Shown here: positions 7,950 through 14,917 of the stretch, one piece after another
Layout: each line of letters begins with the position of its first letter
Position numbering within the stretch: the first letter of the stretch is position 1
Source of the DNA: an uncultured Muribaculaceae bacterium
Lineage (GTDB): Bacteria; Bacteroidota; Bacteroidia; Bacteroidales; Muribaculaceae
Reading direction: 5' to 3'
DNA length: 33,722 bases
Assembly: GCA_910584125.1 (NCBI GenBank)
Contig: CAJTXU010000030.1
Location: 1-33,722, forward strand
Notes under the pieces: generated by a model
Seen by the model: the letters and a program-made list of their open reading frames with translations, nothing else
Databases searched by the model: none
Told to the model about the DNA's origin: nothing
Made by a program: the position numbers and the translations under genes

Positions 7950-8318
7950 TTACTTGTCGGATTTCTTGACGATGCGCTCTTTGATACGGGCTTTCTTGCC
8001 GGTGAGGTTGCGCAGGTAGTAGAGCTTGGCGCGACGGACGCGGCCGTATTTGTTGACGGTCACAGACTCGATGAAGGGAGACTCCATGGGGAAGATACGC
8101 TCCACTCCGATGCCGTCGGAAATCTTGCGCACCGTGAAACGCTTCTTGTCACCGTGGCCCGAGATCTTGATCACGACGCCGCGATACTGCTGGATACGCT
8201 CCTTGTTACCCTCCTTGATACGGTAAGCGACTGTGATTGTGTCGCCGGGGCCAAATTCATCAATCTTCTTCCTGTCGGGCGTCGCGAACGCCGCCTCTGC
8301 GATTTTGATTAAGTCCAT
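7950..8318 (-). CDS. rplS: 50S ribosomal protein L19
   Basis: This 122-residue protein has the L19 core: FGPGDTITVAYRIKEGNKER, the QQYRGVVIKI segment, SPFIESV and the basic RRAKLYYLRNLTGKKARIKER stretch (split here for length). L19 sits at the 30S-50S interface. The gene is monocistronic, with a perfect promoter upstream and an intrinsic terminator downstream. The trmD-rimM neighbours found in other phyla are absent. Confidence 0.97.
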   Translation of the reverse strand: MDLIKIAEAAFATPDRKKIDEFGPGDTITVAYRIKEGNKERIQQYRGVVIKISGHGDKKRFTVRKISDGIGVERIFPMESPFIESVTVNKYGRVRRAKLYYLRNLTGKKARIKERIVKKSDK

Positions 8319-8390
8319 TTTGTTCTATCTGTTTTGTTATATGCAATTTAATAAGCCACTATGTCTTACCAGAGATTGCGAAACCGGATG

Positions 8391-8422
8391 CAAAGTTAGC
8401 CAAAATATTTCATATAAGCAAA
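8391..8422 (-). promoter_or_regulatory. Consensus promoter of rplS
   Basis: On the minus strand, TTTG (8419-8422), 20 nt, then TAACTTTG (8391-8398). This is an exact match. It overlaps the weaker rightward promoter proposed for folP. Confidence 0.85.
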
Positions 8423-8438
8423 AAAAGTGCTAAATTCG
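8408..8438 (+). promoter_or_regulatory. Probable weak promoter of folP-cdaA
   Basis: TTTC (8408-8411), 19 nt, then TAAATTCG (8431-8438), one mismatch in each box. It would give a leader of about 15 nt for folP. It overlaps the divergent rplS promoter, so the two may compete for RNA polymerase. Confidence 0.5.
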
Positions 8439-8459
8439 CGTTGAAAAAGTTTCTTAGAC

Positions 8460-9353
8460 ATGAATCTTACGATAAACATAGGGGGACGGCTCGTCGAGAC
8501 GGCGCGTCCGCTGGTGATGGGCATAGTCAATGTGACGCCCGACAGCTTCTATGCCGGAAGCCGCGCAGATATGCCCGGCCTCGCGGCGCGCGTGGCCGGA
8601 ATGCTGAGCGACGGGGCCGACATCATCGACCTCGGAGGCTATTCGACCCGGCCCGGAGCCGCCGAGGTTGACGCCGCCGAGGAGCTGAGGCGTCTGGAGC
8701 CGGCTGTCGCGCTGCTCCGCCGCGAGTTTCCGGACATCATCATCTCGGTCGACACCTGGCGTGCCGAGGTGGCCGAACGTTGCGTGGGCCTTGGCGCCGA
8801 CATTGTCAACGACATCAGCGGCGGCGACATGGACCCGGCGATGTTCGGCGCCGTGGCCCGCATGAAGGTGCCTTACATCTTGATGCATACGCGTGGCACC
8901 CCGGCCACGATGCAGACAATGACCGATTATGACGACGTGGCGGCCGACGTGCTGCGCGACCTGGCGTTCAAGACCGACCGTCTGCGGCAGGCCGGCGTCT
9001 GCGACATCATAGTCGACCCGGGCTTCGGTTTCGCCAAGACCGTCGACCAGAACTACGCGCTGCTCGGCGCGCTGGGAGCGTTCCGCGCGCTGGGGTGCCC
9101 GCTGCTCGCCGGCGTCTCGCGCAAGACGATGATCTGGAAGGAGCTCGGCGTGACTCCCGACGAGGCACTCAACGGCACCACCGCCGTCAATATGCTCGCT
9201 CTGGTCAACGGAGCCGACATCCTAAGGGTCCACGACGTGCGCCAGGCCGCCGAGACCGTGAGGATCTTCGAGGCATACAGACGCAACCTCCACCCTCTCC
9301 ATTCGATATGCGTCACGGAGGCCGGCGGCCCCGCGACAATTGATAAAATCTGA
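8460..9353 (+). CDS. folP: Dihydropteroate synthase
   Basis: The product is 297 residues. It condenses p-aminobenzoate with 6-hydroxymethyl-dihydropterin diphosphate in folate synthesis and is the sulfonamide target. Signatures are VMGIVNVTPDSF (first DHPS motif), DLGGYSTRPGA (second motif), SVDTW, NDISGG, the MHTRGTPATMQ loop, DPGFGFAKT and the GVSRKTMI segment. All are intact. cdaA follows after 14 nt on the same strand; folP-cdaA is the usual Bacteroidota arrangement, in contrast to the cdaA-cdaR-glmM arrangement of Firmicutes. Confidence 0.96.
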   Translation: MNLTINIGGRLVETARPLVMGIVNVTPDSFYAGSRADMPGLAARVAGMLSDGADIIDLGGYSTRPGAAEVDAAEELRRLEPAVALLRREFPDIIISVDTWRAEVAERCVGLGADIVNDISGGDMDPAMFGAVARMKVPYILMHTRGTPATMQTMTDYDDVAADVLRDLAFKTDRLRQAGVCDIIVDPGFGFAKTVDQNYALLGALGAFRALGCPLLAGVSRKTMIWKELGVTPDEALNGTTAVNMLALVNGADILRVHDVRQAAETVRIFEAYRRNLHPLHSICVTEAGGPATIDKI

Positions 9354-9367
9354 TACACCCGCTCGCA

Positions 9368-10132
9368 ATGATACAGTTCGGAATCAAAGACATAGTCGAC
9401 ATCCTGATAGTCGCCCTGCTTCTCTTCTACCTTTACCGCCTGATGAAGAACAGCGGCACGCTCTCGCTGTTCTACGGCGTGCTCGCCTTCATCGTCGTGT
9501 GGGTGGTGGCGTATGAGATCTTCGACATGAGGCTCACGGGCACGATCGTCGACAAGTTCATGAGCATCGGCCTGATAGTGCTCGTCATCCTCTTCCAGGA
9601 CCAGATAAAGCGTGTGCTCATCGACATAGGCGCCCACGGCAACCTGCGCAGCTTCATGAAGCTGTTCAGGCATGAGAAGAACGACGACCGCGACCATTCG
9701 GAGGTGATGAGCGTGGTCTACGCCTGCATGTCCATGTCTAAGTCGAAGACCGGCGCGTTGATAGTCTTCCAACGCAAGGTGCCGCTGACAGAGTATGAGA
9801 AGACCGGCGACCGCATCGACGCCGACGTCAACGTTCGCCTCATAGAGAATATTTTCTTCAAGAATTCGCCGCTGCACGACGGCGCGATGATAATAGCGGG
9901 CCACAGGATCGCGGCCGCGGGGTGTATCCTGCCGGTGAGCCATGACATGGACATCCCCAAGAATCTCGGCCTGCGTCACCGCGCGGCGCTCGGCATGAGT
10001 CAGGTCACCGACGCGATTTGCGTGATCGTAAGCGAGGAGACGGGGGGAATATCGGTGGCGCGAGGCGGCAAACTGAAGGTCAAGATCTCGGCTCCCGACC
10101 TCGAGCACATCCTGAGCGACAACGTAGGATAA
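9368..10132 (+). CDS. cdaA: Membrane diadenylate cyclase CdaA (c-di-AMP synthase)
   Basis: This 254-residue protein has hydrophobic N-terminal helices (about residues 8-22, 32-48 and 58-76) and a C-terminal DAC domain. The two catalytic motifs are present: D171-G-A173 in SPLHDGAMI and R203-H-R205 in GLRHRAALG. The domain makes c-di-AMP from two ATP, a second messenger for osmolyte and cell-wall control. A CdaR-like regulator is not adjacent. The last 25 codons and stop are duplicated downstream at 12201-12278, which suggests that the gene's 3' end is a recombination site. The copy joined to the gene is intact, so the enzyme should be functional. Confidence 0.95.
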   Translation: MIQFGIKDIVDILIVALLLFYLYRLMKNSGTLSLFYGVLAFIVVWVVAYEIFDMRLTGTIVDKFMSIGLIVLVILFQDQIKRVLIDIGAHGNLRSFMKLFRHEKNDDRDHSEVMSVVYACMSMSKSKTGALIVFQRKVPLTEYEKTGDRIDADVNVRLIENIFFKNSPLHDGAMIIAGHRIAAAGCILPVSHDMDIPKNLGLRHRAALGMSQVTDAICVIVSEETGGISVARGGKLKVKISAPDLEHILSDNVG

Positions 10133-10138
10133 CCAACT
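10055..10138 (+). repeat. Left copy of an 84-bp direct repeat (3' end of cdaA; attL-like)
   Basis: This segment covers the last cdaA codons (VARGGKLK...SDNVG, stop) plus six bases. It aligns without gaps to 12201-12284, with 70 of 84 bases identical by my hand alignment. The final 27 bases (10112-10138) are identical to 12258-12284 and form the likely crossover core. Confidence 0.85.
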
Positions 10139-10153
10139 CCCCTATATAATCGG

Positions 10154-10200
10154 GTGCGTGGACCCGGTCGAGTCCGCGCACTGTTTATACTTGTTTATTT
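10154..10200 (+). terminator. Probable terminator hairpin after cdaA
   Basis: GTGCGTGGAC (10154-10163) pairs with GTCCGCGCAC (10172-10181) through one wobble, over an 8-nt loop. The downstream tract (TGTTTATACTTGTTTATTT) is T-rich but interrupted. It lies just inside the left repeat. Two copies of TTTATACTTG (10184-10193, 10198-10207) follow. Confidence 0.5.
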
Positions 10201-10222
10201 ATACTTGTCACTACATCATGGC

Positions 10223-11524
10223 TCACGGCATCACGAGCCGTCCTGCCGTTATGTAAGGCTGCCCCGGAACAGGACGGTCTATAGGAATACCCAGCAGGTT
10301 GTATAGCGAGGACTTTGTGCCATCGGAGCAATCGATTTCTTCCATATCACGCAGTTCTTCCACACCGACATTATCAAACAGGCTGGAATAGTTGAACAGA
10401 CACTCCCCGTCGCGGTATATCCCTTCGAGGCGCGTTGTCCATAGCCATATGTTATTAAAGCCTTCCGCAGTGTTGGGACCGACTCCCTCTACCCAATATC
10501 CATATAACGAATCGATTCCATCCAGATCTACCTCTTTGAATTTTATCGCACGTCTCGACTCGCCCGATATTTCAACTTCCTTCACTTCCGACACTGATGC
10601 TTCCTCATAGCCTTCCATCATGCTGTCTCCGATCTCCAGATTATACAGGACATACGGCTTAAAACTACTGAAATCTGACACGTGTGTACGATATACCTGC
10701 TTATTGATATCAAATATCTCGAACTCGAACATTTTTTCTCCCAAAGACCAGCATTCGATCTTTTTACATGGCACACCGAACAATTGCGTATCGCCGACGA
10801 CTCGGTATTCCACATCAAAATCCATGTCATAACTCAGAGTGCGGCCGCTATAGACAATCCGGTCTCCGTCGATATAGTATTTGTTGTCAGGCACTAAGGT
10901 CGGAACGCCAAAATCATCGGCGACAAACTCGCTGCCGTCGGGCCATTCTGTCCTGACTAAGCGGTAAGTCCTGTTGTGGCCCCAGTCGCCCGTCCTGACC
11001 TCAAAGCTGTCGAAGCCGACTCCGCCGACATAATACCGGTCGCAGTCATTCCCCTCGTATTTCAACTGTGTCCTCTTTCGTGCCCTTCCCGCAACGAAGA
11101 TGTAATCGACAGAATTACTCTCGGTTTCATTCGAGAAAACTGTGCAGTTCTCTCCCTCCGGGACGTCACAATCGAAAACGGTGACAAATTCTTTCTTATT
11201 ATCTGAGAAAACACGCAATTCATCAGAAATAAAATTCATAGCTGAAATCGCATACTTCTCTCTGAGGTCATTGTCAAATTCCACATCAACAACGAAACAA
11301 CCCATGCTCACTTCATTACGATTAGCATCCTTGTATGTCACCACCGTATCACCGCCGAAAGTGACAGTTGCGACAGACTTCAATCCGGTGTCGTGATCTG
11401 TCACCTCAAAGTTCCACTTCTGTCCGAATCCCAGCTCGAAATAATATTTGTCATACAAATCGAATGCTTTCACCGACATCAACGTCAGGCAAGCCACCGC
11501 CAACAAAATCAAAATCCTTCTCAT
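10223..11524 (-). CDS. Secreted protein of unknown function with a T9SS-like C-terminal tail
   Basis: I do not recognise a family for this 433-residue protein. It has a clear signal peptide (MRRILILLAVACLTLMSVKA). The body is rich in beta-forming and acidic residues and lacks membrane segments, so it is exported. The C-terminus reads LYNLLGIPIDRPVPGQPYI then TAGRLVMP. This resembles the short Y-[DN]-L-x-G-...-P-x-x-G-x-Y-I-x-x-G tail frequent at the ends of secreted Bacteroidota proteins and related to the type IX secretion sorting domain. It lies 11 nt downstream of the C25-propeptide-like gene. Base composition is lower in GC than the flanks, suggesting acquisition. A surface or extracellular role is an inference from the two targeting signals. 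Confidence 0.75.
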   Translation of the reverse strand: MRRILILLAVACLTLMSVKAFDLYDKYYFELGFGQKWNFEVTDHDTGLKSVATVTFGGDTVVTYKDANRNEVSMGCFVVDVEFDNDLREKYAISAMNFISDELRVFSDNKKEFVTVFDCDVPEGENCTVFSNETESNSVDYIFVAGRARKRTQLKYEGNDCDRYYVGGVGFDSFEVRTGDWGHNRTYRLVRTEWPDGSEFVADDFGVPTLVPDNKYYIDGDRIVYSGRTLSYDMDFDVEYRVVGDTQLFGVPCKKIECWSLGEKMFEFEIFDINKQVYRTHVSDFSSFKPYVLYNLEIGDSMMEGYEEASVSEVKEVEISGESRRAIKFKEVDLDGIDSLYGYWVEGVGPNTAEGFNNIWLWTTRLEGIYRDGECLFNYSSLFDNVGVEELRDMEEIDCSDGTKSSLYNLLGIPIDRPVPGQPYITAGRLVMP

Positions 11525-11535
11525 AACCCTGCTTG

Positions 11536-11979
11536 TTAGTTATTTATAATTTTTGAATCTATAATCTCTCCAGTATGCAATAACACAGAGTCTGGATAAT
11601 GTCGGCATCCATAGTCAGGATATTCAATCTCATCATCATCTTGTTCTCCGAATACTATAGCTTGTGGATTAGGCATCACATAGACATTCGTATCTACCAA
11701 CTCCCTCTGAATCACATTAAGAGAGTAACCTGCTATCCGAGTATCGCGTGGGAGAGCTACTGAAACAGACTGCATTGGCAATGCGGGTTGTGAAGGATCA
11801 TCTCCGAATCCCAATATCAGATAATCCGAATTGATAGAAACTTTATTACTCGTACGGTCCTTCCTGATTATATAATCAGCAAGTTTCAGACTGATTTCAT
11901 ATGTCATAGGGGTGGAGATACCCAATACTTCCACAACTACTAAAACTAACAAACTGATTGTTGATAAAATTCTTTTCAT
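11536..11979 (-). CDS. Short exported protein resembling the N-terminal propeptide of C25 (gingipain-type) peptidases
   Basis: This 147-residue protein starts with a signal sequence (MKRILSTISLLVLVVVEVLG). Residues 50-80 read YLILGFGDDPSQPALPMQSV then SVALPRDTRIAG. This matches the pattern G-x-P-x-L-P-x-x-[ST]-V-x-[IV]-x-[IL]-P of the propeptide placed before the catalytic domain in C25 cysteine peptidases and in PorU-type proteins. No catalytic domain follows; the frame stops at 11536 and the next gene begins 11 nt later. It is therefore either a truncated peptidase gene or a stand-alone propeptide that could act as an inhibitor or chaperone. AT-rich codon use sets it apart from the window. 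Confidence 0.65.
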   Translation of the reverse strand: MKRILSTISLLVLVVVEVLGISTPMTYEISLKLADYIIRKDRTSNKVSINSDYLILGFGDDPSQPALPMQSVSVALPRDTRIAGYSLNVIQRELVDTNVYVMPNPQAIVFGEQDDDEIEYPDYGCRHYPDSVLLHTGEIIDSKIINN

Positions 11980-12050
11980 GTAGTATGATTTCAGTTAATA
12001 ACACATGGCAGTTAGAATTGATAATCAAATCTTATCCTACTATCCATACG

Positions 12051-12058
12051 CAAAATTA
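12051..12058 (-). promoter_or_regulatory. -7 promoter element for the two-gene insert operon
   Basis: TAATTTTG on the minus strand matches the -7 box. It lies about 70 nt upstream of the C25-propeptide-like gene. The -33 region is a run of A and T without a clear TTTG. Confidence 0.5.
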
Positions 12059-12200
12059 TAAAATTTTTTAAATCTAAAAATTTATCTAAAAAATAAGGAA
12101 AAAACTTTCAGAACGTTTTAAATTTCTTTAATTTGCCCCCAATTTTAATAAAATTAAAAAAAAGCAATGAAGATCCTACGTTTATAACGTGAACTTAATT

Positions 12201-12284
12201 GTGGCCCTCGGCGGCAAACTAACCGTCAAGATTTCCGCTCCAAATCTGGAGCATATTCTGAGCGACAACGTAGGATAACCAACT
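12201..12284 (+). pseudogene. Right copy of the 84-bp direct repeat: detached cdaA 3' end (attR-like)
   Basis: In frame this encodes VALGGKLTVKISAPNLEHIL then SDNVG and a stop, the end of CdaA. It differs from the real cdaA end in 11 codons, 8 of them synonymous (the amino-acid changes are R to L, K to T and D to N). No promoter, start or catalytic part is attached. Similarity ends abruptly upstream of 12201. The pattern of silent differences shows that this copy diverged while it was still coding, that is, in another cdaA gene. Confidence 0.85.
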
Positions 12285-12394
12285 GCTTTTAGAGCGCAGA
12301 TTGATTAGAAAAGGCGTATGTTTGATATGAAAGATTTAACGAAATCTTAAAAGTGGATAATATTTTTAGGGTAGTATTCTTGGGGGAAAGGCAC

Positions 12395-12480
12395 AAGAAA
12401 AGCCACCCGGAGTAGGAGTGGCTTAAAAAAACTAAACCCCGAGGTTTGCCTGAAGACAGGGACGCTCGGGGGATTCCGTC
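12395..12480 (-). ncRNA. Candidate small RNA of about 80 nt (two tandem hairpins)
   Basis: Read leftward from about 12478, the transcript would form a first hairpin with CCCCGAG/CTCGGGG arms (12465-12471 and 12437-12443). Inside it is a nested CCTG/CAGG stem with a 4-nt loop (12449-12460). A U-rich tract (GTTTAGTTTTTTT) follows. A second hairpin (AAGCCAC..GTGGCTT, 12400-12424) ends in TTTTCTT, an intrinsic-terminator pattern. A consensus promoter sits a few bases upstream and no ORF follows, so a free-standing regulatory RNA is the simplest reading. An orphaned leader or attenuator, whose gene was displaced by the insertion at 12284, is the alternative. I recognise no known RNA family. Confidence 0.5.
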
Positions 12481-12481
12481 G

Positions 12482-12512
12482 CAAAGTTAGAGATAATTCC
12501 TAATTTTGCAAA
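12482..12512 (-). promoter_or_regulatory. Consensus promoter driving the candidate small RNA
   Basis: On the minus strand, TTTG (12509-12512), 19 nt, then TAACTTTG (12482-12489). This is an exact Bacteroidota consensus, with no gene downstream before 11979. Confidence 0.75.
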
Positions 12513-12698
12513 TTGGAATACGTTAAAAATCACAAAGTTAAACATTCTGAATCTGTACAATCCCTGATCAATGGTTCAATTGAATAACAAATGCGCAATT
12601 CGGGTGCATAAAAACTATGTCCGTCCACTCTCCCAGATAGATTCCGATGCTGTGGCCGGACATTTTATATTTTTATAGATTAGATCCGTAGGCGTTTC

Positions 12699-13721
12699 TT
12701 ATAAAAGTTCGCCGATCGAACAGCTGAGGTTGACCATCAGCGACGACGCCGCCTTGTGGGGCATCGCGTAGGCGGCGCCTATCGAGAAGCCGCGCGTGCG
12801 GAAGCCGAGTCCGAGCGAGAAGCCCGACAGAAACGAGCTCTTGTAGGCCGACATGTCCGAATGCGTCTTGTAGTTGTAGGCCACGCAGGCGTAGAACTTT
12901 TCGGAGGGCTGCCACTGGAGGCCGAAGATGAGATGACGGAAGAAATTCTGGATGAACCCTTTCTTCTCCTCAAGCACCTCCTGTCCGTCCTCCTTATATG
13001 CGTAATACGGGATGTTCCAGCGAGTCAGATTGTTGGCCGTGACGCTTATCTGAAACGGCGAGGCTCCGATGGTCTGCATGTATCCGAGCTGTATGTCGAA
13101 AGGCACGCGCGCGTAGCGGTCGTGGAAGCGTTTGGCCTGACCTCCCATATTCTTGAGCACGGCCGAGAACGACAGGTCGCGTTCCTCGTCATAATAGTTG
13201 ACGCCTATGTCGGCGGCTATGGCGAACGCCGTGTAGTCTTCATATGAGCTGTATGCCATCTTGAGGTTGACGCCGCCGCGCCAGCGCGAGCTGATGTCGC
13301 GCGAGTACGTTCCCTCCACCACGAGGTCTGAGGGCGTGAACGAGCCGGTCGGAGTGCCGAACTCGTCGTAACCGTCGAACTTCCCGTAATTCAGATAGCG
13401 CAAACCGACGGCCCAGCCGCTGTTTTCGCCCGCGCCGGTGCCGAAGCGCACGCCGGCGAAATTGCCCGAGCTCATGTAATACATATAGTTCACGGCCACC
13501 TGCTTGTCGAGTTCGGGGCCGACGAGGGCCGGATTCTGGTCGGCAAGCGTAACGTCGTCGTCGATTATGGCGATGTTGTTGCCTCCGAGGCCGAAGACAT
13601 GCGAGGAAGTCGGTATGTCGAGAAAGCCATAGGCGTCGCTCGTGTTCTGGGCCGGCACCGCCGTGGGCATCAGCAGGGAGACCACGAGGGCTGTCAAGTG
13701 TTTTACGCGCAATTTCATCAT
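12699..13721 (-). CDS. porQ: Type IX secretion system protein PorQ
   Basis: This 340-residue protein has a signal peptide (MMKLRVKHLTALVVSLL then MPTAVPAQ). It shows the PorQ pattern: YGFLDIPTSSHVFGLGGNNI, an IIDDDVTLADQNPAL segment and NYMYYM near the N-terminus, followed by alternating beta strands of an outer-membrane FadL/PorV-like barrel. PorQ works with PorU, PorV and PorZ in the attachment complex that processes and anchors T9SS cargo on the cell surface. Its presence implies that this organism has a T9SS, which fits the T9SS-like tail on the nearby secreted protein. No other por genes are in the window. The start at 13721 gives MMK; the second Met is equally possible. Confidence 0.88.
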   Translation of the reverse strand: MMKLRVKHLTALVVSLLMPTAVPAQNTSDAYGFLDIPTSSHVFGLGGNNIAIIDDDVTLADQNPALVGPELDKQVAVNYMYYMSSGNFAGVRFGTGAGENSGWAVGLRYLNYGKFDGYDEFGTPTGSFTPSDLVVEGTYSRDISSRWRGGVNLKMAYSSYEDYTAFAIAADIGVNYYDEERDLSFSAVLKNMGGQAKRFHDRYARVPFDIQLGYMQTIGASPFQISVTANNLTRWNIPYYAYKEDGQEVLEEKKGFIQNFFRHLIFGLQWQPSEKFYACVAYNYKTHSDMSAYKSSFLSGFSLGLGFRTRGFSIGAAYAMPHKAASSLMVNLSCSIGELL

Positions 13722-13852
13722 TTGATTAACGAGAATAGTCGCGAAGTATTGTCAACGCCGCCGATACATTGCCGCTGGGAACGCTCAGCGCGTCCGGAAA
13801 TGTTAAAAGTGTTTTGATTCAACATTTATTAACTATATTTAAACATTAAGAC

Positions 13853-13884
13853 TTTGCATATGTGGCGACAACGACTTAAATTTG
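13853..13884 (+). promoter_or_regulatory. Consensus promoter of the TonB-C-domain gene
   Basis: TTTG (13853-13856), 20 nt, then TAAATTTG (13877-13884). This is an exact match, with about 70 nt of leader before the start codon at 13962. Confidence 0.8.
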
Positions 13885-13961
13885 CATTCGGAAGATGACA
13901 ACCGCCGGAAGGCGCCTGCGACACCTCGGGCCGGGCCGTCTCCGCCAGAAAAACTTATGAA

Positions 13962-14408
13962 ATGACAAAGTTTACGCAATATCTGATTCTTACTGTAAGC
14001 TTAGGCCTGGCGTCGGCGACACCGGGCGTCCAGGCGCAGACGTGCCGGGTCAACATCGGCTCCAACCGACAGGGCTGTTCGAACTATATAGAAGTGTATG
14101 AATACGACTATGTGACCGAGAAGCCCATGTTTCCCGGTGGCGACACGCAGCTGATGCGGTTCATCAACCGCGAGCGCGAGTATCCCCGCGAGGCTTACGA
14201 GCGCGGCATCCAGGGCAGAGTCACCTGCTCGTTCGTGGTAAACGCCGACGGCACGGTGAGCCACATCTCGGTGCTCCGCGGAGTCGACCCCTCGCTCAAC
14301 AAGGAGGCCATACGCGTTCTGAGTCAGATGCCGGAATGGACTCCCGGCAAGCTCAACGGTCAGGCTGTCCCGACACGTGTGGTATGGTCGGTGCCGTTCA
14401 GACGCTGA
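13962..14408 (+). CDS. Periplasmic TonB C-terminal-domain protein without a membrane anchor
   Basis: The protein has 148 residues: a cleavable signal peptide (about residues 1-25, ending VQAQ), a short linker with two cysteines (C28 and C39) and a TonB C-terminal domain. The domain shows FPGGDTQLMRFINREREYP, IQGRVTCSFVVNADGTVSHI, VLRGVDPSLNKEAIRVLSQM and PEWTPGKLNGQAV. TonB normally spans the inner membrane and passes energy to outer-membrane transporters. This protein lacks the anchor helix and the proline-rich spacer, so it is unlikely to transduce energy by itself; small TonB-C proteins of unclear role are common in Bacteroidota. It has its own promoter and is followed by a terminator. Confidence 0.85.
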   Translation: MTKFTQYLILTVSLGLASATPGVQAQTCRVNIGSNRQGCSNYIEVYEYDYVTEKPMFPGGDTQLMRFINREREYPREAYERGIQGRVTCSFVVNADGTVSHISVLRGVDPSLNKEAIRVLSQMPEWTPGKLNGQAVPTRVVWSVPFRR

Positions 14409-14531
14409 GTCCGCGACAACGGAAGAGGCCGTCTGGCCCCGTCGTCATTTCAGGGCATTCGCCCGCAAGAATAGAAAGAAATAGAACTTTTATAGAACGC
14501 AAAAACGAAATCGGTTTTTAGCGAGCAACAG

Positions 14532-14561
14532 AAAGGGCCGTCCGAGAGGACGGCCCTTTTT
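14532..14561 (+). terminator. Bidirectional intrinsic terminator
   Basis: AAAGGGCCGTCC (14532-14543), a GAGA loop and GGACGGCCC followed by TTTTT (14557-14561). The left arm starts with AAA, giving only a short T-run on the other strand. It lies between the convergent TonB-domain and winged-helix genes. Confidence 0.85.
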
Positions 14562-14639
14562 GCTTTTGCATCCGCGTGCAGGCCCGTCGAGAGCACCACA
14601 CGCATCGGTTATTTCTTGTGCTTTCTGAGTGCGTTTCCG

Positions 14640-14846
14640 TCAGACGAGCGCGATCACCAGGTCCTCGTCATTCATGGCGAGAGTGATCTTGCCTTCGCGG
14701 CCGAGCCAGCCGAGCGCGGCCATGATCTCGTCTTTTTTCAGCTTCGTGGCTTTCTTCACGAGCTTGAAGCCGAGCATGCGTGTGTCTGAATTCTCAAGCG
14801 CTTTGTAGACCTCTCCGGCCCATGTACCGATTGATTCGATGTTCAT
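14640..14846 (-). CDS. Small winged helix-turn-helix protein (DUF2582 type)
   Basis: This 68-residue protein begins MNIESIGTWAGEVYKALE and contains KKATKLKKDEIMAALGWLGR then EGKI, a compact winged-helix fold without any other domain. It matches the DUF2582-like wHTH proteins that are widespread in Bacteroidota. DNA binding is plausible but no target or regulon is known to me. It is monocistronic, with a good promoter about 40 nt upstream of the start codon. Confidence 0.82.
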   Translation of the reverse strand: MNIESIGTWAGEVYKALENSDTRMLGFKLVKKATKLKKDEIMAALGWLGREGKITLAMNDEDLVIALV

Positions 14847-14886
14847 TTTTTTAAAATTTTAGTTAAACGTTATCGCATTTCGATTG

Positions 14887-14917
14887 CAAAGTTGGCAAAA
14901 ATTTGACATTTTACAAA
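14887..14917 (-). promoter_or_regulatory. Promoter of the small winged-helix gene
   Basis: On the minus strand, TTTG (14914-14917), 19 nt, then CAACTTTG (14887-14894), one base off the -7 consensus. Confidence 0.65.

Larger units (their letters stand above)
10112..12284. mobile_element. Putative small or decayed integrative element in the 3' end of cdaA
   Basis: The segment is bounded by 27-bp identical direct repeats (10112-10138 and 12258-12284) that span the cdaA stop codon. The left repeat completes a functional cdaA. The inner side of the right repeat carries a further 57 nt of a cdaA-like 3' end with mostly synonymous changes, as expected if the element brought an attachment site captured from another host. 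The interior is visibly AT-richer than the flanks and holds two leftward genes for exported proteins. No integrase or relaxase is present, so it would be a remnant, or an element mobilised in trans. A simple segmental duplication with later insertion is the main alternative. Confidence 0.5.
12285..12698. other. Gene-free stretch between the right repeat and porQ
   Basis: No open frame of note is seen on either strand. The segment holds the candidate small RNA with its promoter (12395-12512). The remainder is AT-rich and carries no repeat that I can recognise. Confidence 0.6.

Noticed and set aside
10184..10207. Two copies of TTTATACTTG just inside the left att-like repeat, considered as recombinase arm sites
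   Set aside because: Ten-nt AT-rich repeats are weak evidence and no matching copies are seen near the right end.
10112..12284. Interpretation of the insert as an insertion sequence
   Set aside because: There is no transposase and there are no terminal inverted repeats. The 27-bp direct repeats lie within a longer diverged cdaA homology, which is unlike a transposition target duplication.
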